Positions 15,981 through 26,358 of a DNA stretch of 64,000 nt are shown here, one piece after another (the first letter of the stretch is position 1; every line of letters starts with the position of its first letter). The notes below the pieces were generated by a model. It ran no database searches. It was not told where the DNA came from and was given only the letters and a program-made list of their open reading frames with translations. The stretch is from Bacillus albus. GTDB taxonomy: Bacteria > Bacillota > Bacilli > Bacillales > Bacillaceae_G. The DNA is taken from NCBI RefSeq assembly GCF_001884185.1, contig NZ_MAOE01000033.1, positions 42,054-106,053 of the forward strand, read 5' to 3'. Both the position numbers and the translations under genes were made by a program.

Positions 15981-16829
15981 TTAATTCCCTGTCTCGCCTT
16001 TAAAATTATCTCTCCATCTTAAAAACTTCACTTCTAGTAAACGTACGAGTGAATCAGAAAACTTCCCAACGAACGCAAAGATAATAATACCGACAAATAC
16101 AATGTCTGTATTTGAAAATTGCCTTGCATCCATAATCATATAACCAATACCTTCTGTAGATCCCATAAGTTCTGCTACTACTAAACTCACCCATGCAACT
16201 CCTAATGATAACCTTGCCCCAAGTAATAGGTTCGGCAGTGCTGCTGGTAAAATTAGTTTCGTAATTAATTTTCTTTTACTAAACTCTAGCACTCTCGCAA
16301 CATCAAATAATTTTGAATCTACACCTCGTATTCCTAAAAACGCGTTTACGTATAAAGGAAAAAACGCACCGTCTGCAATTAATAATACTTTCGATGTTTC
16401 TCCAAAACCGAACCATAATACGAAAAGTGGTGCCACAGCTAAATGAGGTACAGTTCTTAACATTTGTACTGACGGATCTAAATATTGCTCACTTCTCGTT
16501 GAAAATCCAACAATCGTTCCTAAAATAATTCCTAAACTCCCGCCGATAAAGAAGCCAGCCGCAGCCCTGAATACACTGATACTTAAATGACCGAATAACT
16601 CTCCTGTTTTTATCAGTTCTTGAAAAGCTAGAAATATATCCAATGGCGTTGGTAATACTGTTTTAGAAACTAGATCGAATACGCCCGCTAACTGCCAAAT
16701 AATTAATACGATAATCGGTATCGTAATCGCTCTTACTATCACTTTTACATTCGTCTTTCGCACTTTCTTTACATTGTTTTTGCCGATCGTTATACTTGCT
16801 CTTTTCATAACAGCTTTCGTATTCTCCAA
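15981..16829 (-). CDS. ssuC: Sulfonate ABC transporter permease SsuC
   Basis: 282 residues, a BPD_transp_1-type permease with about six helices. The cytoplasmic EAA loop is visible as EFSKRKLITKLILPAALPNLLLG. A basic N-terminal tail precedes helix 1. The start is TTG behind AGAGG at 9 bases; an ATG seven codons later is a weaker alternative. It forms the membrane channel for SsuA-delivered aliphatic sulfonates with SsuB as ATPase. Confidence 0.93.
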   Translation of the reverse strand: MENTKAVMKRASITIGKNNVKKVRKTNVKVIVRAITIPIIVLIIWQLAGVFDLVSKTVLPTPLDIFLAFQELIKTGELFGHLSISVFRAAAGFFIGGSLGIILGTIVGFSTRSEQYLDPSVQMLRTVPHLAVAPLFVLWFGFGETSKVLLIADGAFFPLYVNAFLGIRGVDSKLFDVARVLEFSKRKLITKLILPAALPNLLLGARLSLGVAWVSLVVAELMGSTEGIGYMIMDARQFSNTDIVFVGIIIFAFVGKFSDSLVRLLEVKFLRWRDNFKGETGN

Positions 16830-16845
16830 TTTACAAAACCTCTTT

Positions 16846-17832
16846 TCATTTCGCCTTTACTGCTTTTTCTACGAAAGAATTATCTACAACTTTATCTGTC
16901 TTGATTTCTTTCTTTATAGAACCGAGTTTATATTGAAAATCCGCTGTCTTTTGCTGTTCCTCTATTATTTCTTTCGTTACTGGAACTAAAATTGGTTTAT
17001 CATGAGTAAACACTTCTTTTACAATTTCTGCATCTATTTTCTTTGCAGAAGTATATATTTTTATTGCTTCATCAATGTTTGACTCTTGCCATACACGTGC
17101 TTTTTCATAAACTTCAAGGAATTTCTCAACTAATTCTGGATGCTCTTTCGCAAACTTTGTTCTTGCAATTAAAAATTCCGGAGAAGAAACATTTAATCGT
17201 TCACCATCTGTAATAACCTTTGCTCCTTTATTTAACGTATGTAGTGAAATGAATGGATCCCAAATGGCCCATGCATCTACTGATCCTGATTCAAATGCGG
17301 GCTGCGCTTCATCTGGTTGCAGTTGAATGACATTTACATCTTTCGCATTGATACCTTCTTTTTCTAATGCTCGATACAATAAATTAAATGCACTACTTCC
17401 TTTTGCTACGGCAATTTTTTTACCTTTTAAATCTTTTACGCTCGTAATTTTGCTATCTTTTTGTACTAGAATACCAGTTCCTTTCCTCGCATAACTTGTA
17501 TTAGCAATTTCGGTAAATTCAATACCAGCTGCCTGCGCTGAAATAACCGGGGAGTTTCCAACTTCGCCAAAGTCTAATCGATTTGATGCGATCGCTTCAA
17601 AATAGGGAGGTCCGCTTTGAAACTCTGTCCATTTCACCTTAACTCCTTCTTTTTTAAACTCCTCTTCAAACCATCCTTTTTTCTGTGCTAATAATAGCGG
17701 GCTTAACCCTTGCTGTATACCAATTTGAATTGTTACATCTTCTTTCTTGCTACTTGCTGTGCTTTTTTCGCATCCTAATAAAAACAAAGATATAGCTAAT
17801 GCAAAAGAAAGAACTTTTCCTTTTTTATTCAT
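16846..17832 (-). CDS. ssuA: Sulfonate-binding lipoprotein SsuA
   Basis: 328 residues. The signal ends in the lipobox FLLGC, so it is a surface lipoprotein. The mature protein is an NMT1/SsuA-type periplasmic-binding fold: IGIQQGLSPLLLAQKKGWF, FQSGPPYFEAIASNRLDFGE, and DAWAIWDPFISLH. It captures alkanesulfonates for SsuBC. A clear AAAGGGTGG precedes the ATG. Operon position two, 18 bases after ssuB. Confidence 0.93.
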   Translation of the reverse strand: MNKKGKVLSFALAISLFLLGCEKSTASSKKEDVTIQIGIQQGLSPLLLAQKKGWFEEEFKKEGVKVKWTEFQSGPPYFEAIASNRLDFGEVGNSPVISAQAAGIEFTEIANTSYARKGTGILVQKDSKITSVKDLKGKKIAVAKGSSAFNLLYRALEKEGINAKDVNVIQLQPDEAQPAFESGSVDAWAIWDPFISLHTLNKGAKVITDGERLNVSSPEFLIARTKFAKEHPELVEKFLEVYEKARVWQESNIDEAIKIYTSAKKIDAEIVKEVFTHDKPILVPVTKEIIEEQQKTADFQYKLGSIKKEIKTDKVVDNSFVEKAVKAK

Positions 17833-17850
17833 ATATAATCCACCCTTTTC

Positions 17851-18606
17851 CTATATACTCGTTTGAATCAGTCCACCGTGTTCAAACTGTTGTAATACTT
17901 TCGTACGAATTTCTTGGAATAATTCCGAGGTTTTACTACGTGGATAAGGTAAATTATTTTCAATCACTTTATGTATTTTTCCAGGCTTTGCACTTATGAG
18001 GATAATTCGGTTTGAAAGATATATCGCTTCATCTATATCATGAGTGACGAATAACATTGTCGTTTTCTTCTGTTCCCAAATATTCAACAGTACTTCTTGC
18101 AAATGACTTCTAGTAAAAGCATCAAGTGCCCCGAATGGTTCATCAAGTAATAATACATTTGGATCTCTTAATAAGGCTCTCGCAATCGCAACACGTTGTG
18201 ACATCCCGCCTGAAATTTCTTTCGGATAAGATTTTTCAAAACCGTCTAATCGAACGATTTCAATCCATTCCTTTACCTTATCTTTTACATACTTATCTTT
18301 TAACGACAAATCTGCAGCAATATTTTCTTCAACTGTTAACCATGGAAACAAGCGATGTTCTTGAAAAATAAATCCTTGTTTCTTACTTGGTTTTACGATT
18401 TTCTCCCCATCGATGATAACTTTACCTTCAAATTCGTTATCTAATCCCGCAACAATTTTCAAAAGCGTACTTTTCCCACAACCACTCGGGCCGATTACAG
18501 TGACAAAATCGCCTTTCTCTAATCGAAAATTAATATCTTCTAGCACCTGAACCGTACCAGTTTGTTTCGAAAAATATTTTGATACCCCATCAATTGAAAC
18601 AGTCAC
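17851..18606 (-). CDS. ssuB: Sulfonate ABC transporter ATPase SsuB
   Basis: 251 residues with Walker [14 protein letters not shown]-loop [11 protein letters not shown], signature [14 protein letters not shown], Walker [13 protein letters not shown] and switch His in FVTHDIDEA. It matches the nitrate/sulfonate/taurine importer ATPases. I chose the GTG at 18606 because AAGGAGGGG lies 6-7 bases upstream; the longer upstream frame runs through the leader terminator and is not coding. First gene of the ssuBACD operon. Confidence 0.93.
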   Translation of the reverse strand: MTVSIDGVSKYFSKQTGTVQVLEDINFRLEKGDFVTVIGPSGCGKSTLLKIVAGLDNEFEGKVIIDGEKIVKPSKKQGFIFQEHRLFPWLTVEENIAADLSLKDKYVKDKVKEWIEIVRLDGFEKSYPKEISGGMSQRVAIARALLRDPNVLLLDEPFGALDAFTRSHLQEVLLNIWEQKKTTMLFVTHDIDEAIYLSNRIILISAKPGKIHKVIENNLPYPRSKTSELFQEIRTKVLQQFEHGGLIQTSI

Positions 18607-18662
18607 AATTTCCCCTCCTTGAAATGATTCATCTAAATGAACAGATTCAGTATTTATATAAT

Positions 18663-18708
18663 AAAAAAACCAAAGGCATTTCATTTTGTAATGAAATGCC
18701 TTTGGTTT
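18663..18708 (-). terminator. Leader terminator between the ssu promoter and ssuB
   Basis: An 18-bp perfect stem AAACCAAAGGCATTTCAT with its complement and a 6-base loop, followed on the minus strand by TTTTTTT. It starts only about 23 bases after the likely transcription start and ends about 57 bases before ssuB, so unregulated transcription would stop here. No SAM riboswitch or T-box sequence fits in the short leader. Confidence 0.8.
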
Positions 18709-18737
18709 CTCCAATTAGCTATTATAGAATTAACTAC

Positions 18738-18766
18738 ATATTATACAAATATTTCCGATAAGTCAA
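18738..18766 (-). promoter_or_regulatory. Likely promoter of the ssu operon
   Basis: TTGACT, 17-base spacer, TAATAT on the minus strand, directly upstream of the leader terminator. Confidence 0.65.
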
Positions 18767-18787
18767 CTAGGTTTTAATGAACGATAT

Positions 18788-19297
18788 TTATTTTTTATAA
18801 ATTGTAGCAGTTTCTATAATGATTTTTGGAAGTAACGTTTGAATTGTATGTAAAACTGTATGCAGAGATTTTTGTACATATCCATCTTCAAAGTGTTCTA
18901 ACGGCTCAGGTAATTCATCCTCATCCAATATGAAAAATTCTCCACTTGGAAGTACCATAATATCAAGGATTAAATCTTCAAAGGATACCACTTCATCCGT
19001 TATACAAGTATTCTTTACAATATTAAAATAAGAACCTAGATAACTCCCCTCCTGATCTCTCCAAACGTATAAATTATATGGCTGATTCCTCCAGTAGTAT
19101 GCAATTGTACAACTTCCTTCCGGGATCGTTAACTTCGTATCGTTTGCTGTCATAGTAAAAGAGTACTGTACTTCATGATACAAAACAATTTTATCTGGCT
19201 GCGTCTCTATTAGTAAACAAGCATGATCTACAGTTGTAGCATCATAGCGAATTTTTCTTTCAATAACTTCAATTCCTAACGGACATAAACAACTCAA
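18788..19297 (-). CDS. DUF402 domain protein
   Basis: About 169 residues. The C-terminal half has the DUF402 hallmark: a strand LILDIMVLPSGEFFILDEDEL with the Asp/Glu cluster and a Tyr-rich centre around YYWRNQPYNLYVW. Members include FomD-type and nucleoside-diphosphate hydrolases; the catalytic activity here is not certain. I prefer the TTG at 19297, 10 bases after GGAGG; a longer reading from TTG 19372 lacks a ribosome site. Separate from the ssu operon, which starts just downstream in the same direction. Confidence 0.7.
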   Translation of the reverse strand: MSCLCPLGIEVIERKIRYDATTVDHACLLIETQPDKIVLYHEVQYSFTMTANDTKLTIPEGSCTIAYYWRNQPYNLYVWRDQEGSYLGSYFNIVKNTCITDEVVSFEDLILDIMVLPSGEFFILDEDELPEPLEHFEDGYVQKSLHTVLHTIQTLLPKIIIETATIYKK

Positions 19298-19394
19298 TTT
19301 TAAAATTCCTCCATTTATTTTAGTTCTTTCATTATATCTCTTTATATTTCCACTTAGAAAGCGTTCAGCCAATTCATTACTTGTTTTTAAAGAT

Positions 19395-19519
19395 ATAAAG
19401 TGAAACTTTAATCAGCCCTCACCAATCAGACTTTTATGGGCAGCCCGACCCCCACCTAACTTCTTTACTTTCGCTGAATTTTGAGGTGGGGGTCTTACTG
19501 CCCATTAAAGCGGGATAAA
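19395..19519 (-). repeat. bcr1-type repeat, shortened copy
   Basis: About 125 bases between two ATAAA direct repeats (TTTAT on the other strand), beginning AAAGTGAAACTTTAATCAG and ending in AAAGCGGG. It contains the inverted pair GACCCCCACCT / AGGTGGGGGTC and the palindromic pair around ATGGGCAG / CTGCCCAT. It is homologous to the longer copy at 46836-46992 in opposite orientation but lacks about 30 bases of the first stem. bcr1 elements are known dispersed repeats of the B. cereus group. Confidence 0.8.
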
Positions 19520-19540
19520 TTCATTTTCTACCTCACAAAG

Positions 19541-19567
19541 AAGCCCCTTCTAAATTAGAAAGGGCTT
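19541..19567 (-). terminator. Terminator of the TPR-membrane-NUDIX operon
   Basis: AAGCCC-TTCTAA and TTAGAA-GGGCTT arms with one mismatch, then CTTTG on the minus strand. Confidence 0.7.
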
Positions 19568-19578
19568 AAATAACATTA

Positions 19579-20064
19579 TTATTTTATAACCCATGATTTA
19601 TACGCCTTTACTTCTAAACGAAACTTAGATTCTGTTAACCACTCCACAGCACTACATACAAGAGGAGATGAATTATCTTCAGTAATACTTTCTATCGGAA
19701 TCCATCTAGCTCCTATTGAATCTTGCCCTTCAAATTGTTCCAGTACTTTGAATTCACCTTCGCATCTTTCAACAAAGTAAAAAACTGCGATATGATGAAC
19801 ATGTGTGTACTCCTTGAATTTTGATGGAAATTGAAAATCAACTGTACCTATTTGGTTTACTACCTTCACTTTCAGCCCAGTCTCTTCTTTCATCTCTCTA
19901 TGAAATCCAGCTAGTAATGATTCTCCTTCTTCTAAACTACCACCAGGTAAATCATACCGTTTTCTATATGGACCTTTAATTTTATCAATTACTAATAAAT
20001 TATTGTCTTCAATACAAATGCCGTATACCCCAAACGCACGATGAAAATTAGTAGAATTATTCAC
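19579..20064 (-). CDS. NUDIX hydrolase
   Basis: 161 residues with a complete Nudix box: GGSLEEGESLLAGFHREMKE continuing EETGL, matching G-x5-E-x7-R-E-U-x-E-E-x-G-U. Nudix enzymes hydrolyse nucleoside diphosphates linked to another group; the substrate is not readable. The start is GTG behind GGAGAAG. It overlaps the upstream membrane-protein gene by 8 bases, so translation is probably coupled. Confidence 0.88.
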   Translation of the reverse strand: MNNSTNFHRAFGVYGICIEDNNLLVIDKIKGPYRKRYDLPGGSLEEGESLLAGFHREMKEETGLKVKVVNQIGTVDFQFPSKFKEYTHVHHIAVFYFVERCEGEFKVLEQFEGQDSIGARWIPIESITEDNSSPLVCSAVEWLTESKFRLEVKAYKSWVIK

Positions 20065-21106
20065 GCTTCAACTTCTCCATAACTGCATCATAAAACTTCC
20101 GTTCCTCATCAACATTTAAGTGAACACGACTTACTGTTTTAGAAAATCCATATAATAATTGCGCCTTCACTGACCCTTTTAGTGTTATTTCAAATGTCGG
20201 AGGTTCCTTTATAAATTCCATCACGGTTGCATCAAGAACTTCCTTCTCTTTCTTTAAAGGTTCTCCTTTATAAAACGTAATTTTATCAATTTGTGTAAAT
20301 GGTATAATAATTTTCTTTCCTAATCCGATTTGCATGATTATCTTTTCTTCCGCAACTATAATTGGATTTTTTCGCATTGCTTGTATTTCAGCTAAAAAAT
20401 AAAACATTGCATACACGTTTAAAATAAGTAAAATCCATGCTATTACTGGATTCCATTGATGAAGCAAATAATGAAAACCGATACTTTCTATTAAGGTTGC
20501 ATGGATGATCATGATATATACACCTATTGCACCAGTCTTTTTATGATATGAGTATACGCATTCACCTTCTGGTACTTTTACACGCCACGATAAAAATGCA
20601 TAATAGATTAACTTACACTCTGTTACAATAACATCTACCAATTTATTTCTTTTCATAGTAGCATGAAACGCTGCATCAATTGCATAAGAAAATGACGAAT
20701 ACTCTCTTTTATATTCTTTATATTTTCTTAAAATGTTAGGAAGCATTCTCACGATTTTATAAAGAAGGAATAACTCTACGCATACAAAAGCAATTTCTCC
20801 CGCAACTATAATATAAGTAACATATGAAAAATCTAGTAAATATTCACTTGGAATAATAAACCTTGCAAATATATAACCAGCTATTACGACAGGAAATATA
20901 TACGTTAATGAGTATCTTTTTCGAATGATAAAGAAATACGTAATGACCGGAATTACAAACATACAATCTAACAAAGAACCAAGTACTACTTCTTTCGGAG
21001 CAGCTGGTACAATTGGAAGGGCATACAATACATAGTTTGATAATAAGATGAAAGATATTAATCCAAACCAAATACCTTTTCGCCTTCGTGATAATGCGAC
21101 ATTCAT
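20057..21106 (-). CDS. Multi-helix membrane protein with a C-terminal PH-like domain
   Basis: 349 residues. Seven or so hydrophobic segments fill residues 10-240, with a basic cytoplasmic loop KYKEYKREYSS near 128-140. The last 100 residues (from PIIVAEEKIIMQIGLGKKII) look like a small beta-barrel PH-like domain, ending in a helix DEERKFYDAVMEKLKRE. Function unknown. Middle gene of a three-gene set (TPR, membrane protein, NUDIX) with spacing of 12 bases and an 8-base overlap. Confidence 0.7.
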   Translation of the reverse strand: MNVALSRRRKGIWFGLISFILLSNYVLYALPIVPAAPKEVVLGSLLDCMFVIPVITYFFIIRKRYSLTYIFPVVIAGYIFARFIIPSEYLLDFSYVTYIIVAGEIAFVCVELFLLYKIVRMLPNILRKYKEYKREYSSFSYAIDAAFHATMKRNKLVDVIVTECKLIYYAFLSWRVKVPEGECVYSYHKKTGAIGVYIMIIHATLIESIGFHYLLHQWNPVIAWILLILNVYAMFYFLAEIQAMRKNPIIVAEEKIIMQIGLGKKIIIPFTQIDKITFYKGEPLKKEKEVLDATVMEFIKEPPTFEITLKGSVKAQLLYGFSKTVSRVHLNVDEERKFYDAVMEKLKRE

Positions 21107-21118
21107 ACGTTCACCCTC

Positions 21119-21592
21119 TTATTTAAAAACCTCATCTAAATGGTCTTTATAAAATGAAATAGCACGCTCAAACTCTTTTACTTCCTCTACTTTTACGACT
21201 GTTTCAAGTAATAATTTCATTGCGGATTCATGTTCGTTTACGTTATATTTTGCTAATGATAAAAATACTTTCATTGGATCGTTCTCTGGAAATTTCTTCA
21301 CCCCAGCTTCTAATACTGCAATCGCCTTTTCATACTCCCCTATACAACGATATGTACTCCCTAAACCAATATAAGCACCACAAAGTGATTCACCATCAAG
21401 TCCATTTGCTATTGCCTGTTCATAATACGGCATAGCCTCTGTTTCAAGCCCCATTACATCATGTATCCAGGCGCATTGATATAGTACTTCTGCATCCTTC
21501 GTAAAATTTGTTAATCCTATAAGTATCTCTTTGGACTGCGCATATTTTTTTTCATTTCTTAATTTAATAGCTTGCTTTAATAAATGTTCCAT
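21119..21592 (-). CDS. Tetratricopeptide repeat protein
   Basis: 157 residues of helical TPR-like repeats: MGLETEAMPYYEQAIANG, AYIGLGSTYRCIGEYEKAIA and VLEAGVKKFPENDPMK show the W/L-G-Y-A-F-A-P spacing. TPRs mediate protein contacts. I chose the ATG at 21592 behind GAGGAGTGG; the GTG three codons upstream is too close to the ribosome site. First gene of the TPR-membrane-NUDIX set. Confidence 0.8.
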   Translation of the reverse strand: MEHLLKQAIKLRNEKKYAQSKEILIGLTNFTKDAEVLYQCAWIHDVMGLETEAMPYYEQAIANGLDGESLCGAYIGLGSTYRCIGEYEKAIAVLEAGVKKFPENDPMKVFLSLAKYNVNEHESAMKLLLETVVKVEEVKEFERAISFYKDHLDEVFK

Positions 21593-21729
21593 AGAATCCA
21601 CTCCTCACCAATTATGCTATGTATCCATCTTAAATGGTTAACGTTTGTGCAAAAGTAAAATTCCCATAAATTAAAGTTTCGCTTCTCTCTATATACTATG
21701 CGGATTTACTCTTATCCAAATACTTAAAA

Positions 21730-22419
21730 TTATAAAGTGGTAACACGATTACATAGTACTTCTAACCTTTTGACAATTTCTTTCGCTGTTTCATCTTTCC
21801 CATTACACGACTTTCCTTTACCGTCTTGTCCAATTACGTAGTGCATTGCTCCGCGCGAATATAAAGAATGTGGTGAATTTGCAATCATTATACTCGCCTT
21901 CGCTTCTTGCATTCTATTTTTCGCTCTTTCGAACAGTTCTTCTTCATTTACATCACTTTCAAGCTTAAAGCCAACAAGTACCGTTTCTGGATCCCATTCT
22001 TTTATTTGTCTTAATACTTTTGGAGCCTTTTGAAAATGAATAATTGGTGCTATATCACTAGAAATTTTTCCATTCATATTAAGAACATTACCATCTTGAT
22101 CACAAATTTTGTCTACGACCCAATCTGATCCCGCCGCTGCCATAATGACTGCATCGACCTTTTCATGCGTAATTATACTCTTCATTTTATCTTGTAAATC
22201 AACAATTCCTTCAAATGGGTGTAATTCCAATTGATTATTTATATCGTTCGGTTTCTCAGCGAAATAACCGTGTAAATATATAACATGTGCTCCTTTACTT
22301 ATAAGCTCTTCGGCGATTATTCTTCCAATTGTTCCTTTTGCCATATTCGTATGACCACGCACTTGATCCCATTTTTCTAAACAACCACCACTTGTAATTA
22401 ATACCTTTTTCCCCTTCAT
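21730..22419 (-). CDS. CoaB-like phosphopantothenate-cysteine ligase domain protein
   Basis: 229 residues resembling a stand-alone CoaB half of the bifunctional CoaBC (Dfp) protein: a nucleotide-binding start KKVLITSGGCLEKWDQVRGH, the MAKGTIGRIIAEEL helix, AAAGSDWVV and the late LVGFKLESD strand. CoaB ligates cysteine to 4'-phosphopantothenate in CoA synthesis; whether this divergent copy does so is unknown. The ATG at 22419 has AAGGG 10 bases upstream. It begins 13 bases after AAC(3), so the two are probably cotranscribed. Confidence 0.75.
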   Translation of the reverse strand: MKGKKVLITSGGCLEKWDQVRGHTNMAKGTIGRIIAEELISKGAHVIYLHGYFAEKPNDINNQLELHPFEGIVDLQDKMKSIITHEKVDAVIMAAAGSDWVVDKICDQDGNVLNMNGKISSDIAPIIHFQKAPKVLRQIKEWDPETVLVGFKLESDVNEEELFERAKNRMQEAKASIMIANSPHSLYSRGAMHYVIGQDGKGKSCNGKDETAKEIVKRLEVLCNRVTTL

Positions 22420-22431
22420 TGTAACCATCCC

Positions 22432-23853
<1,422 letters not shown>

Positions 23854-23866
23854 AAAAACTACATTT

Positions 23867-23904
23867 AAACAAAGATCTCATCATTTTTGATGAGATCTTT
23901 GTTT
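23867..23904. terminator. Bidirectional terminator
   Basis: A 17-bp perfect stem AAACAAAGATCTCATCA with its complement; it serves the convergent lipoprotein and YgiC-like genes. Confidence 0.9.
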
Positions 23905-23907
23905 CAT

Positions 23908-25155
23908 TTACCCTTCAATTGTAACCCCTGTAAACATCGATAAGTTTCCCGTTATTTTTTCACCTACTCGTAAAAATAACCCTGCGGCTCTCCCGCTAAT
24001 ACAGTGAGAACCAATTAATAATTTACCAGTATACGGACCGTCCCATGTGTCAATTGTGTAGTCAGGCATTTCTATGTATTGCTGATATATTTTCCGCTGT
24101 TCAAAGTAATACGTTGTTTTATCTTCTGCTAAAAGCTCATCATTTTCGTATATAGATACCCCTCCGCCTTCACGGCCGTATAAAGGTTTAGAAACATATG
24201 ATTCATTTTTTTCAATAAACGGTTTATTTGTAAAATAGGTTGGTAGGAAGTATTTCTGTATAATCTCTCGCTCTTCTTCCTCAAAGAAGACTCCTTCTTC
24301 GTAAAGTTGCCAAATTAATGCGAGTACACTTTTATTTTGCATAAGAAAAGCAGCTGGCGGATTTATGATTTTCACTCTTCCTTGTGCTATATGATCTAAA
24401 AACTGGAGTCCAATTCTTTTCCCATTTTTATCGGTATCTGAAACTAAATATTCAATTGGATATAGTCTATATAAATAATGGATTCGTTCACCCTCTGGCG
24501 TATATATGCCATCATCTGCAACGACAATATCTTGTATACCTATATAATCCGTTGATTGATCTAAACAATAGCTTCTTAAAAATTGAACTGTTTGATGGTC
24601 TTCATCATGCCAATTATAACTAGTAAAATATATCGTCTCTATAGGACTAATATTATAGTCATGTTTAATTTGTTCCCACGCCTGCACAATATGTTCTTCT
24701 ATATGGTTCGGATGGTTCACATCATGATAACGGCATAACACTTCATTTGCGACTGATGGCTCTAAATAACCTGTTGGTGTATCACAATTTACTTCTATTA
24801 ACTTTATATCTTCACCATTTACGATAAAGTCAAACCTTGTAAAATATGAAAACAAACCAGTATGTTTCATTCTCGCAATTTCCCACGTTTCAGCCGGAAA
24901 TCCTAGTGTTTGAAAATCTTCTGTCGTATTGACAATATATTGATACGTTCTATATAACACATACATAATTTCTTCTGTCGCTTTTGAAATAGCAGTATAA
25001 GTGTTTACCGGCATACGATACATACCTGTTGCCATATATTGATTCCATTCTTCTTTTTCTAATAGACTTGGCCACGTAAATCCATTCCGCCCAGCCTCTT
25101 CCGCAAGTGAAAACCATACTTTCATATACTCTTTTTGCTCTTGTTCTGTATACAT
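23908..25155 (-). CDS. Glutathionylspermidine synthase-like ATP-grasp protein (YgiC/YjfC type)
   Basis: 415 residues with the preATP-grasp/ATP-grasp layout of the GSP_synth family: FTRFDFIVNGEDIKLIEVNC with the ATP/Mg acidic site, then NCDTPTGYLEPS, and the late SKPLYGREGGGVSIYEN glycine-rich loop. These proteins form amide bonds with ATP; YgiC-type members do not have the amidase half of E. coli Gsp, and their substrate is not established. The gene lies 20 bases after a lipoprotein resembling YgiB, mirroring ygiBC. Confidence 0.85.
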   Translation of the reverse strand: MYTEQEQKEYMKVWFSLAEEAGRNGFTWPSLLEKEEWNQYMATGMYRMPVNTYTAISKATEEIMYVLYRTYQYIVNTTEDFQTLGFPAETWEIARMKHTGLFSYFTRFDFIVNGEDIKLIEVNCDTPTGYLEPSVANEVLCRYHDVNHPNHIEEHIVQAWEQIKHDYNISPIETIYFTSYNWHDEDHQTVQFLRSYCLDQSTDYIGIQDIVVADDGIYTPEGERIHYLYRLYPIEYLVSDTDKNGKRIGLQFLDHIAQGRVKIINPPAAFLMQNKSVLALIWQLYEEGVFFEEEEREIIQKYFLPTYFTNKPFIEKNESYVSKPLYGREGGGVSIYENDELLAEDKTTYYFEQRKIYQQYIEMPDYTIDTWDGPYTGKLLIGSHCISGRAAGLFLRVGEKITGNLSMFTGVTIEG

Positions 25156-25175
25156 AATCCTATTATCCTTTCGTA

Positions 25176-25787
25176 TTATGATCCGGCTGGCGCTTTTGCA
25201 TTCCCGATTCCACTGGAACCAGAATTCACTTTCGGCGTTTGAGTCGTAGATGATTTCGGCGTATTTGTATCTGGCGTCACTTTATTTGAGGAATTTGGCT
25301 GTTGTTTATTTAAATCTACTTTATTGGAAGAATTATTGTTGTTACTGTTAGTTCCGCCGTAATACCCTCCACCACCGCTGCCACCAGTTCTACTTTGGTC
25401 TTTTTCACGATATGGAATAATATTATTTGCATACGGTTTCTTCATTATATTTGGTTTTGCTGTATAATTCATATTTGAAGTTCTGCTTGCTAATAAATAT
25501 CCTGCTACGAATGGAAGTATCGGTAAGTGTGAATTTTCATGATACGATGAAAATGACGGATTCATTTCTTTACATAACTCATCATTTTCTACATTTTCAT
25601 TAGTAGGAGTTTTATCATTACAATTTAAAGTTTCTTGTTCATTTCCTTGTTTTCCACCATCTGTTTTAACAGCAGTACTTTCTTGTTGAGCAGTATCTTC
25701 TTCATAATCGCCACATCCAGTTAATAAGAAAGATGATACCCCTATTGAAGTAGCAATTTTTATAAATTTACTTTTATCCATTCTCAT
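25176..25787 (-). CDS. YgiB-like lipoprotein with Gly/Asn-rich tail
   Basis: 203 residues. The lipobox is FLLTGC. An acidic, Cys-containing segment (LNCNDKTPTNENVENDELCK) leads to the hydrophobic LPILPFVAGYLLASR, then RTGGSGGGGYYGG and a Ser/Asn/Thr/Pro-rich tail. The order Cys-rich segment, PFxAGY stretch, Gly-rich tail recalls E. coli YgiB (DUF1190), which is also the gene before ygiC. Homology is an inference from layout and gene order, not proven. No strong ribosome site is visible; the start could be the ATG two codons in. Confidence 0.6.
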   Translation of the reverse strand: MRMDKSKFIKIATSIGVSSFLLTGCGDYEEDTAQQESTAVKTDGGKQGNEQETLNCNDKTPTNENVENDELCKEMNPSFSSYHENSHLPILPFVAGYLLASRTSNMNYTAKPNIMKKPYANNIIPYREKDQSRTGGSGGGGYYGGTNSNNNNSSNKVDLNKQQPNSSNKVTPDTNTPKSSTTQTPKVNSGSSGIGNAKAPAGS

Positions 25788-25900
25788 GTGTTATACACCC
25801 ATCTTCTTTTATCTATATTTTTCCAGATGCCTATATTATATAATGTTATTATTACTTTTTTCAAACTATACACAACATGTATATTTACATATTTTCAATG

Positions 25901-26302
25901 CTATTCTTCCAGATAGCATTGAAACCTTTCGACTCCCGGATATTTTTCTCCTAAACTTTGAACCTGAAAACCACTTTTCTTATAAAATTCTACTGCTTCT
26001 TTGTCAGTCTCTGCTTCTACATAAGTCAATTGATGCATCCTTACTACTTCCTTTATCATTTGCAACGCAATTCCTTTATGACGATATTGCGGGACGACTG
26101 CTATGTGGCATATTCTCGCTTTATTTGTTCCGATTATTTCAATACCTATGCAAGCCTTTTCTTCAAATTTATAAAAAGTCCCTTTATTCCTTCCATAAAA
26201 TAAGACTGCTTTCTTTAAGCTAGTTTCACTTGGCCCAACTGCATACTGTAGTACATGTAAAATTGGATCTTTTTCAATTTGTTCAACACGCTGTAAATTC
26301 AT
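25901..26302 (-). CDS. GNAT family N-acetyltransferase, 133 aa
   Basis: A compact GNAT: strand ICHIAVVPQYRHKGIALQMI is motif A with the acetyl-CoA pyrophosphate loop Q-Y-R-H-K-G-I-A, followed by YVEAETDKEAVEFYKKSGF (motif B). Acceptor unknown. AAGGGATGGAAG precedes the ATG. It is downstream of a terminator that closes the DMT gene, so it is separately transcribed. Confidence 0.85.
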   Translation of the reverse strand: MNLQRVEQIEKDPILHVLQYAVGPSETSLKKAVLFYGRNKGTFYKFEEKACIGIEIIGTNKARICHIAVVPQYRHKGIALQMIKEVVRMHQLTYVEAETDKEAVEFYKKSGFQVQSLGEKYPGVERFQCYLEE

Positions 26303-26321
26303 TCTTCCATCCCTTTCTATG

Positions 26322-26352
26322 AAAAAAGACTAGCTCTTTATAAAAAGAGCTA
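26322..26352 (-). terminator. Terminator of the DMT transporter gene
   Basis: TAGCTCTTT and AAAGAGCTA arms, then TCTTTTTTC on the minus strand. Confidence 0.8.
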
Positions 26353-26358
26353 ATCTCA

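Noticed and set aside
16313-16989. Plus-strand ORFs of 71 codons within ssuC and ssuA
   Set aside because: Shadows of well-supported minus-strand genes; no ribosome sites.
21655-21685. TTAAAGTTTCGCTT resembling the bcr1 terminus
   Set aside because: Short match only, no matching partner end or direct repeat nearby.
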